In this document: one piece after another, positions 27,310-36,977 of the stretch
Layout of the letters: every line of letters starts with the position of its first letter
Numbering within the stretch: position 1 is the stretch's first letter
Assembly: GCF_030127145.1 (NCBI RefSeq)
Contig: NZ_CP126158.1
Location: forward strand, 2,294,001 to 2,358,000
Source of the DNA: Halobaculum halobium
GTDB taxonomy: Archaea > Halobacteriota > Halobacteria > Halobacteriales > Haloferacaceae
Direction of reading: 5' to 3'
DNA: 64,000 bases
Translations under genes and position numbers: made by a program
Notes under the pieces: model-generated
The model's input: the letters and a program-made list of their open reading frames with translations, nothing else
Database searches by the model: none
Told to the model about the DNA's origin: nothing

Positions 27310-29139
27310 TTAGACTGCGTCCTCAAGTTCGAGGGTCGGTCGAATGCCGAGCGCCTTCATTTCGTCGAGCAGCAGCTTGAACGCGTAGCTGATGTCCATC
27401 TCGTGGATGTCGTCCTCGTCGCCCGTGATTGGGTCGTAGATCCGACGCTGCTCGACGTCCTCGACGGCCACCATCCCCGTCTCCTCGGAGATGTACACCG
27501 TCTCCTTGTCGGAGGCGTCGAGCAGCCGTTCGTTCAGCGCCATCGCGGCGCCGTGCCCGATGAGCACCTCGCGCTCCATCTCGCCGACGCGGAGGCCACC
27601 CTCGCGGGCGCGGCCCTCGGTCGGCTGGCGGGTGAGCACCTGCACCGGCCCGCGCGAGCGGGCGTGCAGCTTGTTGCTCACCATGTGGTACAGCTTGTGG
27701 TAGAAGATCGTCCCGACGAAGATCTCCGCCTCGATCTTCTCGCCGGTGACGCCCGAGTACATGACCTCCTTCCCGGAGGACTTGTACCCGTGCTCCTCCA
27801 GCGACGAGCGCAGCGCCTCCTCGCCCTCGCCCTGGAACGCCGTCCCGTCGACGCGGCGGCCCTCCAGCGAGCCGACCTTGCCGCCGAGCATCTCCAGCAC
27901 GTGGCCCACCGTCATGCGCGACGGGAGCGCGTGCGGGTTCATCACGAGGTCGGGAACGAGCCCGTCCTCGGTGAACGGCATGTCCTCCTGCGGGGCGAGG
28001 TGGCCCACGACGCCCTTCTGGCCGTGGCGGGACGCGAACTTGTCCCCGAGCTCGGGGATCCGCTCGTCGCGCACCGAGACCTTCGAGAGCTTCGAGCCGT
28101 CCTCGCCCTCCATCAGCGTGACCGTGTCGACGACGCCCGACTCGCCCGAGCGCATCGTGACGCTGGTTTCACGCCGCTTCTGCGGGGAGAGTCCCCCCAT
28201 GTCGTCGGGCTCCTCTAAGAACCGCGGCGGCGACGTCTTCCCGAGCAGGACGGAGTTCTCGTCGACCTTCGTCTCGGGGTTGACGAGGCCATCCTCGTCG
28301 AGGTGGGTGTACGCGTCCTCGCCGCGGGCGCCGCGCACGTCTTGGGAGGGGACCTCGAAGCGGTCCTCCTGGCCGCCGGGGTAGCGGCGCTCCTCGCCCT
28401 CGTAGGTGCGGAAGAAGTGCGAGCGCTGCATCGCGCGGTCGACGCTCCCCTTGTTCATGACGAGCGCGTCCTCGATGTTGAACCCCTCGTAGGACATGAC
28501 CGCGACGACGAAGTTCTGCGCGGCCGGTCGCTCGTCGAACCCGATCTGCTCGGTGGTCTGCGTCTTGACCATCGACAGCTGCGGGTAGTGCAGGAGGTGC
28601 TGGCGGGTGTCCGGTCGGATACGGTAGTTAGCCGACGGCAGCCCGAGGGACTGCTTCATCATTCCCGCGCCCATCGTAATGCGCGGCGAGGCGTTGTGCT
28701 CGGGGTACGGGATCATCCCCGCGCCGATTCCGAAGATGAGCTGCGGGTCGATCTCCAGGTGCGTCGTCCGCGAGTTCACGTCCTCCTCGTCGGTGGCGAC
28801 GTAGATGTCCTCCTCCTCCTCGGCGTCGATGAACTCGACGATGCCGTGGTCGACGAGGTCCTCGAACTCGATCTCGTCGTTCTCCAGCGCCTCGATCGTC
28901 TCGTCGTCGAGGAGCGGCTCCCCGTTCTCCACGACGATGAGCGGGCGCCGGGCGCGCCCGGCGTCTGCGTTGACGATGACCTCGTTCGTCCGGTCCTTCA
29001 CCGAGACGTTCACCATGTCGGAGACGTCGCCGCGGCGGCGCGCCTCCCGGATCTGTGACGCGAGCTGGGTGGGGTCCGGGTGGGTCCCCACCAGGCTCCC
29101 GTTGACGTAGACTTTCGCTTCTCGTTGTTGGCTTGCCAT
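27310..29139 (-). CDS. rpoB1: DNA-directed RNA polymerase subunit B'
   Basis: A 609-residue C-terminal part of the second-largest subunit (bacterial beta, Rpb2). Typical motifs are [63 protein letters not shown] and the DNA/RNA-hybrid region RLRVGEMER-type sequence near the end ([20 protein letters not shown]). Starts 3 bp after rpoB2 stops. The B subunit is split into B'' and B', as in other haloarchaea. Confidence 0.98.
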   Translation of the reverse strand: MASQQREAKVYVNGSLVGTHPDPTQLASQIREARRRGDVSDMVNVSVKDRTNEVIVNADAGRARRPLIVVENGEPLLDDETIEALENDEIEFEDLVDHGIVEFIDAEEEEDIYVATDEEDVNSRTTHLEIDPQLIFGIGAGMIPYPEHNASPRITMGAGMMKQSLGLPSANYRIRPDTRQHLLHYPQLSMVKTQTTEQIGFDERPAAQNFVVAVMSYEGFNIEDALVMNKGSVDRAMQRSHFFRTYEGEERRYPGGQEDRFEVPSQDVRGARGEDAYTHLDEDGLVNPETKVDENSVLLGKTSPPRFLEEPDDMGGLSPQKRRETSVTMRSGESGVVDTVTLMEGEDGSKLSKVSVRDERIPELGDKFASRHGQKGVVGHLAPQEDMPFTEDGLVPDLVMNPHALPSRMTVGHVLEMLGGKVGSLEGRRVDGTAFQGEGEEALRSSLEEHGYKSSGKEVMYSGVTGEKIEAEIFVGTIFYHKLYHMVSNKLHARSRGPVQVLTRQPTEGRAREGGLRVGEMEREVLIGHGAAMALNERLLDASDKETVYISEETGMVAVEDVEQRRIYDPITGDEDDIHEMDISYAFKLLLDEMKALGIRPTLELEDAV

Positions 29140-29142
29140 GTG

Positions 29143-30708
29143 TTAGTCGTCCGCGGATGCGCGGTCAACGCCCTCGATGCCGGGGATACCCTCGACACCC
29201 ATGGACGCGAGTTCTCGCTTCAGTCCCTGTTCGTCCTCGATGTTCTGGGAGAGCTCCATCGCCTGCGCGAAGTTCTTCACCAGGCCGCAGTTCGGTCCCT
29301 CCGGCGTCTCGGAGGGACAGATGCGACCCCACTGGGTCGCGTGCAGGTCGCGCGCCTCGAAGTGCGGCTGCGAGCGCGACAGCGGCGAGCGTAGACGGCG
29401 GAGGTGCGACAGGACGCCCATGTAGTCCGTCCGATCGACCAGCTGGGAGACGCCCGAGCGGCCGCCCACCCAGTTCCCCGTCGCGATGGGGTGTTCCAGG
29501 CGTTCGGTCAGCACGTCCGAGCGGACCACCGTGTTGACGGTGAGCTGGCGGTTGCGCATGTTGGCGCGTTCGAGCTGATACTTCACGTCGCGCGCGAGCT
29601 TGTTCAGCGCCGTCCGGAACAGGTCCGTCATCAGGTCGCCCGAGACCTTGAGGCGCTTGTTGGCGTAGTGGTCCTTGTCGTCGGATTCGCGGCGGTTGAG
29701 CGCGAGCTCGAAGCACGCCTCGGCCATCCGACAGAGGTAGTACGCCTTGTTGATGCGAACGTCCTCCTCCTCGACGCCCTCCTCGTGGAGGTGCGGCAGG
29801 AGATAGCGGTCGATGACGTAGTTCGCCCGCTTGAGCTGGTAGTTCTTCCCCTGGCCGGAGGCGACGCGCTCGCCGAGAGTCTCGATGGCCCCCTCCTCGG
29901 TTTGCACGTCGGCTTCCTCCAGGTTCTCCAGCATGAACTTGACAATCTCCGGGTCGTCGGAGACGCGGTGGACGATCTCCTCGTCGGACTCCAGTCCGAG
30001 CGCACGCACGAGCGTGACGAAGTTGACGGAGCCGGACACCGAGGGGAAGCTCACTTCGAGCAGCCCCTCGCGGTTGCGCTCACACAGAACGAGCGCGCGG
30101 TACCCGCGCCGCTGGGAGAACGTCTTGGCGACCTGAATCTCGTCGCCGTACTTCGAGTCGTACTCGGCGAGGATCTTGTTGGGCGCGAGGTCCTCGCTGG
30201 TCATGAGCACGCGCTCGGAGCCGTTGACGATGAAGTAGCCGCCGGGGTCGACGGGGTCCTCGCCGATCTCGATGAGTTCCTCGTCGGAGAATCCGGAGAT
30301 GTTGCACTTGTTGGAGCCGACCATGATCGGCATCCGGCCGACCTTCGTCTCGGTCTGGTCGACGACCGTCTCCGGCTCGTCTTCGCCGCCGCGGATGATC
30401 TTCATCTCCATGAAGACCGGGGCGGCGTAGGTGATGTTCCGCAGGCGGGCCTCCTGCGGGTACAGCAGTTCCTCGGAGCCGTCGGCCTCGCGGACGCGCG
30501 GCGTCGTCATCCGCACGTCGCCGAGTTCGACGTAGACGGGCTCTTGGCCCTCCTTGTCGCCGATGTCCGTCTCGATCGTCTCCTTCTCGTCGACCACGCG
30601 CTGCATGCCGCGGTCGAGGAAGTTGTTGAACGAGCGGAAGTGGTGCTCCGCGAGTCGCTCTTGGGAGAAGTACTCTCGGGAGACGGAGCGGCGTGCCTCT
30701 CTGTTCAT
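29143..30708 (-). CDS. rpoB2: DNA-directed RNA polymerase subunit B''
   Basis: A 521-residue N-terminal part of the second-largest subunit, containing protrusion, lobe and fork regions: [42 protein letters not shown]-like sequence, and the C-terminal fork motif [19 protein letters not shown]-like region ([20 protein letters not shown]). The ATG at 30708 overlaps the rpoH stop by 4 bp. Confidence 0.98.
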   Translation of the reverse strand: MNREARRSVSREYFSQERLAEHHFRSFNNFLDRGMQRVVDEKETIETDIGDKEGQEPVYVELGDVRMTTPRVREADGSEELLYPQEARLRNITYAAPVFMEMKIIRGGEDEPETVVDQTETKVGRMPIMVGSNKCNISGFSDEELIEIGEDPVDPGGYFIVNGSERVLMTSEDLAPNKILAEYDSKYGDEIQVAKTFSQRRGYRALVLCERNREGLLEVSFPSVSGSVNFVTLVRALGLESDEEIVHRVSDDPEIVKFMLENLEEADVQTEEGAIETLGERVASGQGKNYQLKRANYVIDRYLLPHLHEEGVEEEDVRINKAYYLCRMAEACFELALNRRESDDKDHYANKRLKVSGDLMTDLFRTALNKLARDVKYQLERANMRNRQLTVNTVVRSDVLTERLEHPIATGNWVGGRSGVSQLVDRTDYMGVLSHLRRLRSPLSRSQPHFEARDLHATQWGRICPSETPEGPNCGLVKNFAQAMELSQNIEDEQGLKRELASMGVEGIPGIEGVDRASADD

Positions 30709-30935
30709 TCTACCACCAGTCGGTAGACGACCGCCGTGTCGGTCGTTCGCGAGTCCCGTTCGACGCGGATCACGTCGCCCGTTTCGGCCTCGTCAGGCAC
30801 GGCGGGGTCTGTCCGCTTGATCTTGGGGAGATCGGTCCGTTTGATGTTGTACTCCTCGAGCATCTCCTCGATCTCGCCGTCGTCTTCGAGGAGCGTGTGG
30901 TCGGGTACGAGTTCGTGTTCGCTTACGTTTACCAT
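30705..30935 (-). CDS. rpoH: DNA-directed RNA polymerase subunit H
   Basis: A 76-residue archaeal RNAP subunit H (Rpb5 C-terminal domain). Visible features: [16 protein letters not shown] at the N-terminus, [18 protein letters not shown] in the middle, and a C-terminus reading [20 protein letters not shown]. First gene of the RNAP operon. A GGTTATGTGG element at about 31019-31028 is the likely TATA box, leaving a 5' UTR of some 60-70 nt. Confidence 0.96.
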   Translation of the reverse strand: MVNVSEHELVPDHTLLEDDGEIEEMLEEYNIKRTDLPKIKRTDPAVPDEAETGDVIRVERDSRTTDTAVVYRLVVE

Positions 30936-31225
30936 GGCTTGGTGAAGTTCGTGGTCGCGCGCGGCCGTGTTTGCTGGGGAGAAGTCTTCACGAGATACTA
31001 CGGCGGTCTAGACTATCCGTCCACATAACCCTTGCCAAACGAGTCGGGGACCGGTCGCTGGTCACCACACCGCTTGCACAGCCCACCGATCCGTGCCCGC
31101 CAATATGAACGTTACGGCGCACGGTATCGCGGGACACAGCGCGATCGGATGAGAAGTCTTAATTATGTACCCGGGAAAGGAATGGATGCGCAGAGGCGAG
31201 GTGGAAACCCGCCGACGCGACGCAC
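30936..31225. other. Divergent promoter region between rpoH and tRNA-Asp
   Basis: About 290 bp. On the minus strand GGTTATGTGG (31019-31028) is the likely rpoH promoter. On the plus strand CTTAATTATGTAC (31158-31170) is a strong AT-rich TATA-like box about 57 bp upstream of the mature tRNA-Asp 5' end, implying a short leader removed by RNase P. No ORF of protein-like composition was seen. Confidence 0.5.
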
Positions 31226-31298
31226 GCCCGGATGGTGTAGTGGCCCATCATACGACCCTGTCACGGTCGTGACGCGGGTTCAAATCCCGCTCCGGGCG
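31226..31298 (+). tRNA. tRNA-Asp (anticodon GTC)
   Basis: A 73-nt cloverleaf. The acceptor stem is GCCCGGA/TCCGGGC with discriminator G73 (an aspartate identity element). The anticodon arm is CGACC-CTGTCAC-GGTCG, giving anticodon GTC, and the T arm is CGGGT-TCAAAT-type with stem GCGGG/CCCGC. No CCA encoded; no intron. Confidence 0.97.
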
Positions 31299-31573
31299 CT
31301 TCTATCGGACGCAACGCGAACGAGAAGCCGAGCGACCGGTGAGCAGTGTTCGTGACGGTGTACGGCGGAATCTGACTCGGCGAGCGACGCGAACAAAAGG
31401 TGAAGTGGCCGCCGTTCTACTCCCGCTCCCGACGCTTCTGACGAGGCAACGACGGCGAGCGAAGCGATCGACTCGCGCGAGGTGTCGCCCGACCGCGAGA
31501 AGGCGCGGCGGCACGCGCAAGGACGCGAGTAGTTTCGGAACTCCCGTACCCGATTGGCTCCCACCGGCTTCGC

Positions 31574-31711
31574 TCAGATGACGAACAGCAGGAACGCGAC
31601 GAGAAATCCGGCCGCCATCAGCAGCATCAACACGACGAAGACGCCGAGCACGGGCTTCTCGACCGCGCCGGCGACGAGCTTCTCACGGATCGACCTCCCG
31701 TCGGCGCTCAC
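31574..31711 (-). CDS. 45-residue single-span membrane protein
   Basis: A 46-codon ORF starting at GTG 31711: a basic/polar N-terminus (MSADGRSIREKLVAGAVEKP) followed by one hydrophobic helix of about 23 residues (VLGVFVVLMLLMAAGFLVAF) ending LLFVI. The composition is exactly that of a small tail-anchored or single-pass inner-membrane peptide and is unlikely by chance in such GC-rich DNA. It ends 2-3 turns of DNA away from nothing else on this strand and precedes the HerA-like gene's 3' end. I recognise similar short membrane proteins in haloarchaea but not a function. Confidence 0.65.
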   Translation of the reverse strand: MSADGRSIREKLVAGAVEKPVLGVFVVLMLLMAAGFLVAFLLFVI

Positions 31712-31768
31712 GACCGAATCACGTCCATGCCTCCGCTTGTCGGGCGTCGCGGATAACGCTTCACTCGT

Positions 31769-32871
31769 TCACTCGTGGTCCTCGACCCGGTCACGATCGC
31801 TCACGCGCGGGCTGGCACCGCCGTCCGGGGTCCGACGCTCCCGTACGCGAACCGTGGTCGCGGTCTCGCTCGCATCGTCGACGACGAGCGCCTCTCCCAC
31901 GCTCGTTGGGAGCCGCCCGGCGAGGTCTCCCTCGAGTGCGACCGGCCTGGCCGCTCCGAGGGCGTCGATATCCGCGCGGCTGTGCAGTCGATGCGCCACC
32001 AGCAGATCCGCCTGCGAGACGGCGACCGCCGGCAGCGCCGCGGGTCGCTGGGTCGCACACGCGAGCGAGACGCCCGGGGAGCGCCCCCGGGTGAGAATCG
32101 TCGCCAGCGCGGCGCCGGCGACTCCGTCGAAGAAGGCGTGGGCCTCGTCGATGAACAGCCACGGGAGCCGGTCGATCGCCCGCCGAACGCGGGCGTCGTA
32201 GAGCCCCGCGCGGCGGCCGCACACACCGCGCTCGCGGCGGCCGACGGGAGCCCGGAGCAGTCGAGCACCGTCGGCTCGCCCGACGCGAGCGCCGCCGGGG
32301 TGAGTCCGTTGGGGTCGAACGCGTCCCACTCGGCGGCGAGTTCGAGGTGGGCGTCAGCGGCTCGGCGCGTCGCCCGCCCCGCGTCGGCGTCGGCGACGTA
32401 CTCGCGCGCGCCGGTGATTGAGGGCGTCGGCGCCTCGGCGACCGCGCGCCACACGAGCGAGCCGACCGCGCCCGCCGGATCCAGGTCCAGCAGCGCGGGC
32501 CAGGACGCCGGTGGAACGGCGTCTGGGCGGATTCGCGGTCGTCGGTGGACCGTGCCGCCGTCGGCCGCGAGCCCGCCCAGCACTCCCATCGGATCGACGA
32601 CCACGGGTACGAGCCCGTCAGCAGCGGCCACGCCCTCTGCGAGCACCGCGAGGGTGTGCGTCTTTCCGGCGCCGCGTTTCCCGACCACGAGCGCCGCGTG
32701 CGGGCTGTCGACGTCGACCGCCACGCGGGCGCCGAGGCTGTCGTCGGGCGCGCGGAACCGCCCGAGCGGGGCGACCGGCCCGCCCTCGTCTCGCGCTGGC
32801 GACGAGGGAGGCGGCTCGTCGAACGCCGCCGCGTGTCTCGGTCTGTCTTCTTCGGTGCCGATCACGTGCAC
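31769..32871 (-). pseudogene. HerA-like P-loop ATPase, one-base frameshift
   Basis: Two frames together encode one ATPase. The first (start about GTG 32871, MHVIGTEED-type beginning) carries Walker A in ALVVGKRGAGKTHTLAVLAE and VVVDPMGVLGGLA. Homology resumes in another frame with the Walker B WLFIDEAHAFFDGVAG, the sensor-like SLACATQRPAALPAVAVSQADLLVAH and an acidic C-terminus. This architecture resembles small HerA/FtsK-like DUF87 ATPases that move or restructure DNA. The frames meet at a run of four C (32204-32207; G on the coding strand); one extra base joins ARG to LYDARVRRAIDRLP. Probably an assembly error, not gene decay. Confidence 0.75.
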
Positions 32872-32946
32872 GGCGAGCGTGCCCACGGTACCGGCGATAA
32901 ACCCTCGCGCGAACGTTCAAATACGAACCCGAGGGCACCGGGATGT

Positions 32947-33504
32947 ATGTCTCCCGACAGCCCGCGGTTGCGTCCGGACGCCGAACCCGTCGGCTCCGCT
33001 CGTTCGATCTCCGACGCCGTTCGCCGCCACGTTCGGTCGGTCGCGGCGACGGAGCGCCGACGGTTCGCGGAGCTTCGTCGCGACGAGCGCGCCATCGAAG
33101 GGCTCCCAGTCAGACTTGTCATCGCGCTCGTCGTCGGGGTCGCCTGCCTCAGCGTGATGTTGAACATGGTCAGCGGCGTGGAGGGGCTGGCCGTCTCGGA
33201 GCTCGACGTCCGCCCGTCCCCGGAGGTCACGACACCCGGCGAGCAGGACCTCGCACTCACCGTCGTCGATCCGGAGGGCCAGCCTGTCTCCGGCGCGACG
33301 GTCGTCGTGTCGGGCGACACGGCTCGACTCGACGGCGTCGCGACCGCCCGAACCGGAACGAACGGGACGGCGACGGTGACCGTCGAGCCGACGCTCGGCC
33401 CGAATCGCGAACAGGGCACCCTCACCGTCTCGATCAAGCCGCCCGCTGACGGGCAATACGCCGACAGGCGGGGAAACACCCGCGTGCTCGTCGTGGCTGA
33501 GTGA
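32947..33504 (+). CDS. Single-span membrane protein with extracellular Ig-like domain
   Basis: A 185-residue haloarchaeal protein. A cytoplasmic N-terminus of about 55 residues (rich in Arg, VRRHVRSVAATERRRFAEL) precedes one hydrophobic helix (VRLVIALVVGVACLSVMLNM), then a domain of about 110 residues resembling CarboxypepD_reg/Big-type beta sandwiches (PGEQDLALTVVDPEGQPVSG, ATARTGTNGTATVTVEPTLG). It would be anchored in the membrane with the beta sandwich outside. The ATG at 32947 is in frame; the ATG four bases earlier is not. Likely divergently transcribed from the HerA-like gene. Function unknown. Confidence 0.7.
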   Translation: MSPDSPRLRPDAEPVGSARSISDAVRRHVRSVAATERRRFAELRRDERAIEGLPVRLVIALVVGVACLSVMLNMVSGVEGLAVSELDVRPSPEVTTPGEQDLALTVVDPEGQPVSGATVVVSGDTARLDGVATARTGTNGTATVTVEPTLGPNREQGTLTVSIKPPADGQYADRRGNTRVLVVAE

Positions 33505-33583
33505 GGACTGCGACGTGCTTCAGGCGGGGTGACGGCGCTGGCTGCCGCAAGGACTATCGCCTCAGATCGAGCACGCTCGCCGT

Positions 33584-34429
33584 GTGCCCTCCATCACGAC
33601 GCGCCTCTCGAAGGGAGTCGACGACGCGATCGCACACCTCCCGCTCGCGCTTGTTCCGATAGCGCTGGCGCTGGCGGACGCGAACAAGATCGGAGCCGTC
33701 CTCGCGTTCGACGGCGTCCACGTCGGCGTCCGGTTCACGCTCCCGGTTTCTGTACTCTCGGTGTGGAGCTTCGTCTCCATCCCGAACGCCGGCGGCGCCG
33801 TCTCGGCGGGGCTCTCGCCGGGCGATATCGCGGACCCGTCGGTTCTCGCGTTCGCCGTCACCGGGATCGTCCTCACGAGCGCGCTGTCGGCGGGCTACTT
33901 CGGGGCCCTCGCCAACGCGCCCGCGGGAGAGCCGTACCGGTTCGCCGCGAACGTGCGCCGCTATTTCGCGCCGTTTCTCGCGTTCTCCGTGGCCCCGGTC
34001 GCGGCGCTCTCGCCGCTCATCCTTCTCTCGGGAGCGCCCGCCGGGGTCGGTATCGCCGTGCTGGTGCTCGTCGTTCCGGTCGTCGTGGTCGCCGCGTACC
34101 TCTTCTACGCCACGCCGTATCTCCTCGTCCTGAGAGACACTGACCTGGTCTCGGCCCTGCGAGCGTCGTACGCCCTCGCGACCGAGGGCGGTGCGTATCT
34201 CTCGTACGCCGTCGGGTTCGTCGGCGCGGTCGCCGTCGTCTCTCCCCCGCTCTCGGCGTTCGTGGTCTCGGTTCCGGTCATCGGCCTTGCGGTGGGCGTT
34301 CCGGTCGGCGCGGTCCTCGGGCTCGCCGGGAACCTCACGACGATGCGATTCGTGGCCGACATCGACCCTGAGAGCGCCGGGTTCGACTGTAACGGAGACG
34401 ACCGCGGCTCGGACGCCGAGGAACGGTGA
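33584..34429 (+). CDS. Polytopic membrane protein (haloarchaeal, unknown function)
   Basis: A 281-residue protein with about six hydrophobic helices (for example PLALVPIALALADANKIGAV, VLAFAVTGIVLTSALSAGYF, FLAFSVAPVAALSPLILLSG, GVGIAVLVLVVPVVVVAAYL, YAVGFVGAVAVVSPPLSAFV). The motif FYATPYLLVLRDTDLVSALRASYALATEGG between helices resembles DUF4013/DUF7847-type haloarchaeal membrane proteins. A charged C-terminal tail of about 20 residues follows. The start is GTG at 33584 (no ATG nearby). Function unknown. Confidence 0.72.
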   Translation: MPSITTRLSKGVDDAIAHLPLALVPIALALADANKIGAVLAFDGVHVGVRFTLPVSVLSVWSFVSIPNAGGAVSAGLSPGDIADPSVLAFAVTGIVLTSALSAGYFGALANAPAGEPYRFAANVRRYFAPFLAFSVAPVAALSPLILLSGAPAGVGIAVLVLVVPVVVVAAYLFYATPYLLVLRDTDLVSALRASYALATEGGAYLSYAVGFVGAVAVVSPPLSAFVVSVPVIGLAVGVPVGAVLGLAGNLTTMRFVADIDPESAGFDCNGDDRGSDAEER

Positions 34430-34478
34430 GGGTGTGGCACCGGCTGGTGTTCACGGGACTTCGGAGATGCGGTGTCGG

Positions 34479-34784
34479 TCAGTCCCCCGACAACGGAACC
34501 ACGGCGATTCGCCCGTCGGCCTGGACGTGGATCCGGTGGTCGAGGTAGGTGAACTCCACGAGCGTGTTGGCGTCGCCGCTCCGACGACAGAGCTGGTCGA
34601 GCGCGTCGGGGTCGACCACCTCGAACAGCGGCGCGTGTCGCATGGGGTCCTCACTGCGGATCGCCGCGGTCGCCTCGACGACGGCGATGCTCACGTCGAG
34701 CGCGTCGGGATCGAACGTCGCGGTGTACCTTCCGGTTTCGGGGTCGTGAGTGACGGAGACCGATTCGGCGGGATCGGGATTCAC
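34479..34784 (-). CDS. HalOD1 output-domain protein
   Basis: A 101-residue stand-alone HalOD1 domain, an abundant haloarchaeal output domain of signalling proteins. Typical elements: FDPDALDVSIAVVEATAAIR (the SIAVVEA helix), LFEVVDPDALDQLCRR and the C-terminal strands VEFTYLDHRIHVQADGRIAV. No DNA-binding motif. The GTG at 34784 overlaps the TGA of a 53-codon ORF (34781-34942) that may be a leader or an unrelated frame. Confidence 0.82.
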   Translation of the reverse strand: MNPDPAESVSVTHDPETGRYTATFDPDALDVSIAVVEATAAIRSEDPMRHAPLFEVVDPDALDQLCRRSGDANTLVEFTYLDHRIHVQADGRIAVVPLSGD

Positions 34785-35069
34785 TGGAGCGCTCCCCCGT
34801 TAGGGGTGCCGACGTCGGGTGATCGACGACTGTCTGTCGGGTGGCGTCCGAAGCGGACGTGCCGGCGTCGATCAGCCGTGTGGGCGGGGGAGACCGCACA
34901 GTGGCTGGAGGGGGGCCCTTGATCGACGTCGTCATGATCCATGGTTACACACACGCAGGAGAGGTGATTGATTCTTTCGCTCGCCGCGTCAGCCGCGGTC
35001 GGCCCACCGGAATCCGCGTCGCCGACGCCGCGAGGGCTAACACGCCGGCCCGCGAATGGCCGGTGTCGA
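34785..35069. other. Divergent region between HalOD1 and the VOC dioxygenase gene
   Basis: About 285 bp. On the minus strand a 53-codon ORF (ATG 34942, MDHDDVDQGPPSSH...) ends in a TGA overlapping the HalOD1 GTG; its composition (Ser/Pro/Arg-rich) is not strongly protein-like. An AT-rich GAAAGAATCAATCA stretch near 34964-34977 could carry promoters in both directions. Nothing else recognised. Confidence 0.4.
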
Positions 35070-36020
35070 ATGCTCACCGACACAGCCGGTATCCACCACG
35101 TCACGTCGATGGTCGGCGACGCCCAGACCAATCTCGACTTCTACGTCGAGACGCTCGGGCTCCGGCTCGTGAAACGGACAGTCAACCACGAGGACGTGCT
35201 TCGCTATCACCTGTACTACGGGAACGGTTCGGGCGAGTTGGGGACCGTCTACACCTGTTTTCCGTACCCGAACGAGCCGCCGGGGCGCCGCGGGCGCCCG
35301 CAGATCACCGCGGCGTCGTTCGCGGTTCCGGCGGGCTCGCTCGACTACTGGGCCGACCGACTTGACGAGCGCGGCGCCGACGTCGAGCGCGTCGATCGCT
35401 TCGACGAATCGGCGCTCCGATTCGCGGACCCCTCGGGGACTCGGCTCGAACTCGTCGCCGCCGATCAGGCTGTCGACCCGTGGGCCGATGGGCCGGTACC
35501 TGCGCACGCCGCGATCCGCGGCATCCACGGCGTGACCGCGCTACCGACGAACCCGTTCGCGACCGCGAGCGTCCTCGACACGCTCGGGCTCGATCTCGTC
35601 GGAGAGGAAGATGACCGCGTCCGCTACCGCGCCGGCGGCGATCACTCGACGGTCGTCGACCTGCTGGACCGGGACGCCGCGTTCGCACGGGAAGGGACTG
35701 GAAGCATTCATCACGTCGCGTTCCGCGTCGCCGACGAGGCGGAGTTGCGCGAGTGGCACGACCTCTTCCGCGAGCGCGACGTCGAGGTGTCCCGGATCCG
35801 CGACAGGTACTACTACAAGGCGATCTACGTCCGCGAGCCGGGCGGGATCCTGATCGAACTGTCGACGGACGGACCGGGGTTCGGGATCGACGAGGACGCC
35901 GCGCGGTTCGGCGAGTCGCTGGTGCTCCCGCCGTGGGCCGAGGAGGACCGCGAGATGATCGAGGGACAGCTCCCGCCGCTGGACGTGCCGAAGACGGGGC
36001 CCGCGGCTGCTGACAACTGA
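35070..36020 (+). CDS. Ring-cleaving (VOC-family) dioxygenase
   Basis: A 316-residue two-module vicinal-oxygen-chelate protein. Module 1 starts IHHVTSMVGDAQTNLDFYVETLGLRLVKRTVNHED; module 2 contains IRGIHGVTALPTNPFATASV and GSIHHVAFRVADEAELREWH. Metal ligands are the first-strand His residues and Glu of GGILIELSTDGPGF. This is the MhqO/MhqA (hydroquinone/catechol extradiol dioxygenase) type. Start ATG at 35070 (MLTDTAGIHH). Its TGA shares a base with the ATG of the next gene, a carboxylesterase/phospholipase, reproducing the dioxygenase-hydrolase pair of Mhq-type systems. Substrate is inferred only. Confidence 0.82.
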   Translation: MLTDTAGIHHVTSMVGDAQTNLDFYVETLGLRLVKRTVNHEDVLRYHLYYGNGSGELGTVYTCFPYPNEPPGRRGRPQITAASFAVPAGSLDYWADRLDERGADVERVDRFDESALRFADPSGTRLELVAADQAVDPWADGPVPAHAAIRGIHGVTALPTNPFATASVLDTLGLDLVGEEDDRVRYRAGGDHSTVVDLLDRDAAFAREGTGSIHHVAFRVADEAELREWHDLFRERDVEVSRIRDRYYYKAIYVREPGGILIELSTDGPGFGIDEDAARFGESLVLPPWAEEDREMIEGQLPPLDVPKTGPAAADN

Positions 36021-36732
36021 TGTTCTCCGGAGGGAGGCTGCCCGACGACCTCCCGGGTCCCCACGCCGGCCAGCCCGTCGTCTCCGCGGGCGCTCCCCGC
36101 GGGGCGGCCGACGCGGCGGTCGTGTGTCTCCATGGCCGCGGCGCGACCGCGCAGGGCGCGATCAACCTCTATGAACCAGTCGCCCGCCACGGCGTCGCGT
36201 TCGTCGCCCCGCAGGCGGCCCGGAGTAGGTGGTTCCCCCACGCGGCCGACGAGCCGCGCGAACGGAACGAGCCGCACGTCTCCTCCGCACTAGCGGTCCT
36301 CGAGGCGGTCTCGGAGCGAACGTGTGAGGTGCTCGATCTCCCGGCCCAGCGGGTCGTCCTCACCGGGTTCTCGCAGGGCGCGGTCGTCGTCGCGGAGTAC
36401 GCCGCCGCGACCGGCGGTCGACATCCGCTCGCGCTGCTCAGCGGCGGGTTGCTCGGCCCGACCGTCGACCGGGAGTCGTACCGAGGGGGACGGACGGCGG
36501 GTCTGACGGCACGTTGGACAGCGCCCTCGACGGCACGCCGGTGTTGGTCGCCGGCGGCGCTGACGACGGCCGCGTGCCGGTCGAGCGCCTCGCGGCGACG
36601 GCGGCCGTGTTCCGGGCGCTTGGCGGCGACGTGACCGAACGCGTCTCCGACGGCGTCGGCCACGAGGTGACAGACGACGAGTTCGCGTGGCTGGGCGATC
36701 TGCTCGCGGGGCTACTGGACGAGGCGGCGTAG
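36020..36732 (+). pseudogene. Phospholipase/carboxylesterase-family hydrolase, one-base frameshift
   Basis: Two frames make one alpha/beta hydrolase. Frame 1 gives VVCLHGRGATAQGAINLYEP, FVAPQAARSRWFPHA and the nucleophile elbow LTGFSQGAVVVAEYAA (Ser). The other frame supplies PVLVAGGADDGRVPVERLAATAAV (catalytic Asp region) and the His-containing GVGHEVTDDEFAWLGDLLAG. They join at a run of five G (36485-36489); six G gives a continuous protein of about 237 residues. This is the MhqD/YodD-like (phospholipase/carboxylesterase) family. Translationally coupled to the dioxygenase (TGATG). Probably functional in the organism. Confidence 0.78.
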
Positions 36733-36800
36733 AAGCGTGGAGAGTCGATGCCGAACCGGGGGCGAGACGGCTCGCGTGCCGTCGACCAGGGTGTCGCGGC

Positions 36801-36977
36801 TCACCGCATCGCGTCGAGCGAGCGAACGGTGTCGGACATCAGGTACGCCTCGGGGCGACGTTCGTCGCGGATCTCGAGCGCGTCGAACGTCTCTCGCCCG
36901 TCGTCGACGGTGATCCGGTAGGCGCGACTCGAGAGCGAGACGGGATAGTCGGCTGTATCGGCGTCGGTGCGCGTCAC
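36801..36977 (-). CDS. Small conserved haloarchaeal protein (58 aa, DUF7331-like)
   Basis: A 58-residue protein starting at GTG 36977 (MTRTDADTADYPVSLSSR...) and ending EAYLMSDTVRSLDAMR. The C-terminal pattern (acidic, then a short strand, then an xSDT motif) resembles small haloarchaeal DUF7331 proteins; the assignment is tentative. A TTATAC box about 27 bp upstream fits a leaderless start at this GTG. No cysteines or membrane segment. Function unknown. Confidence 0.6.
   Translation of the reverse strand: MTRTDADTADYPVSLSSRAYRITVDDGRETFDALEIRDERRPEAYLMSDTVRSLDAMR

Noticed and set aside
24251-27313. A 1020-codon open frame on the plus strand opposite rpoA1
   Set aside because: It is an antisense shadow of a highly GC-biased coding sequence; the product is Arg/Val/Asp-rich low complexity with no family resemblance, while rpoA1 on the other strand is unmistakable.
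31299-31573. ORFs on both strands between tRNA-Asp and the 45-aa gene
   Set aside because: Both frames are Arg/Ser-rich shadows lacking start context.
36020-36634. Reading the esterase C-terminus as a genuine alternative protein end
   Set aside because: The tail after residue about 155 becomes Arg/Ser-rich, while the expected Asp/His region is encoded in the adjacent frame; a frame error is more likely.
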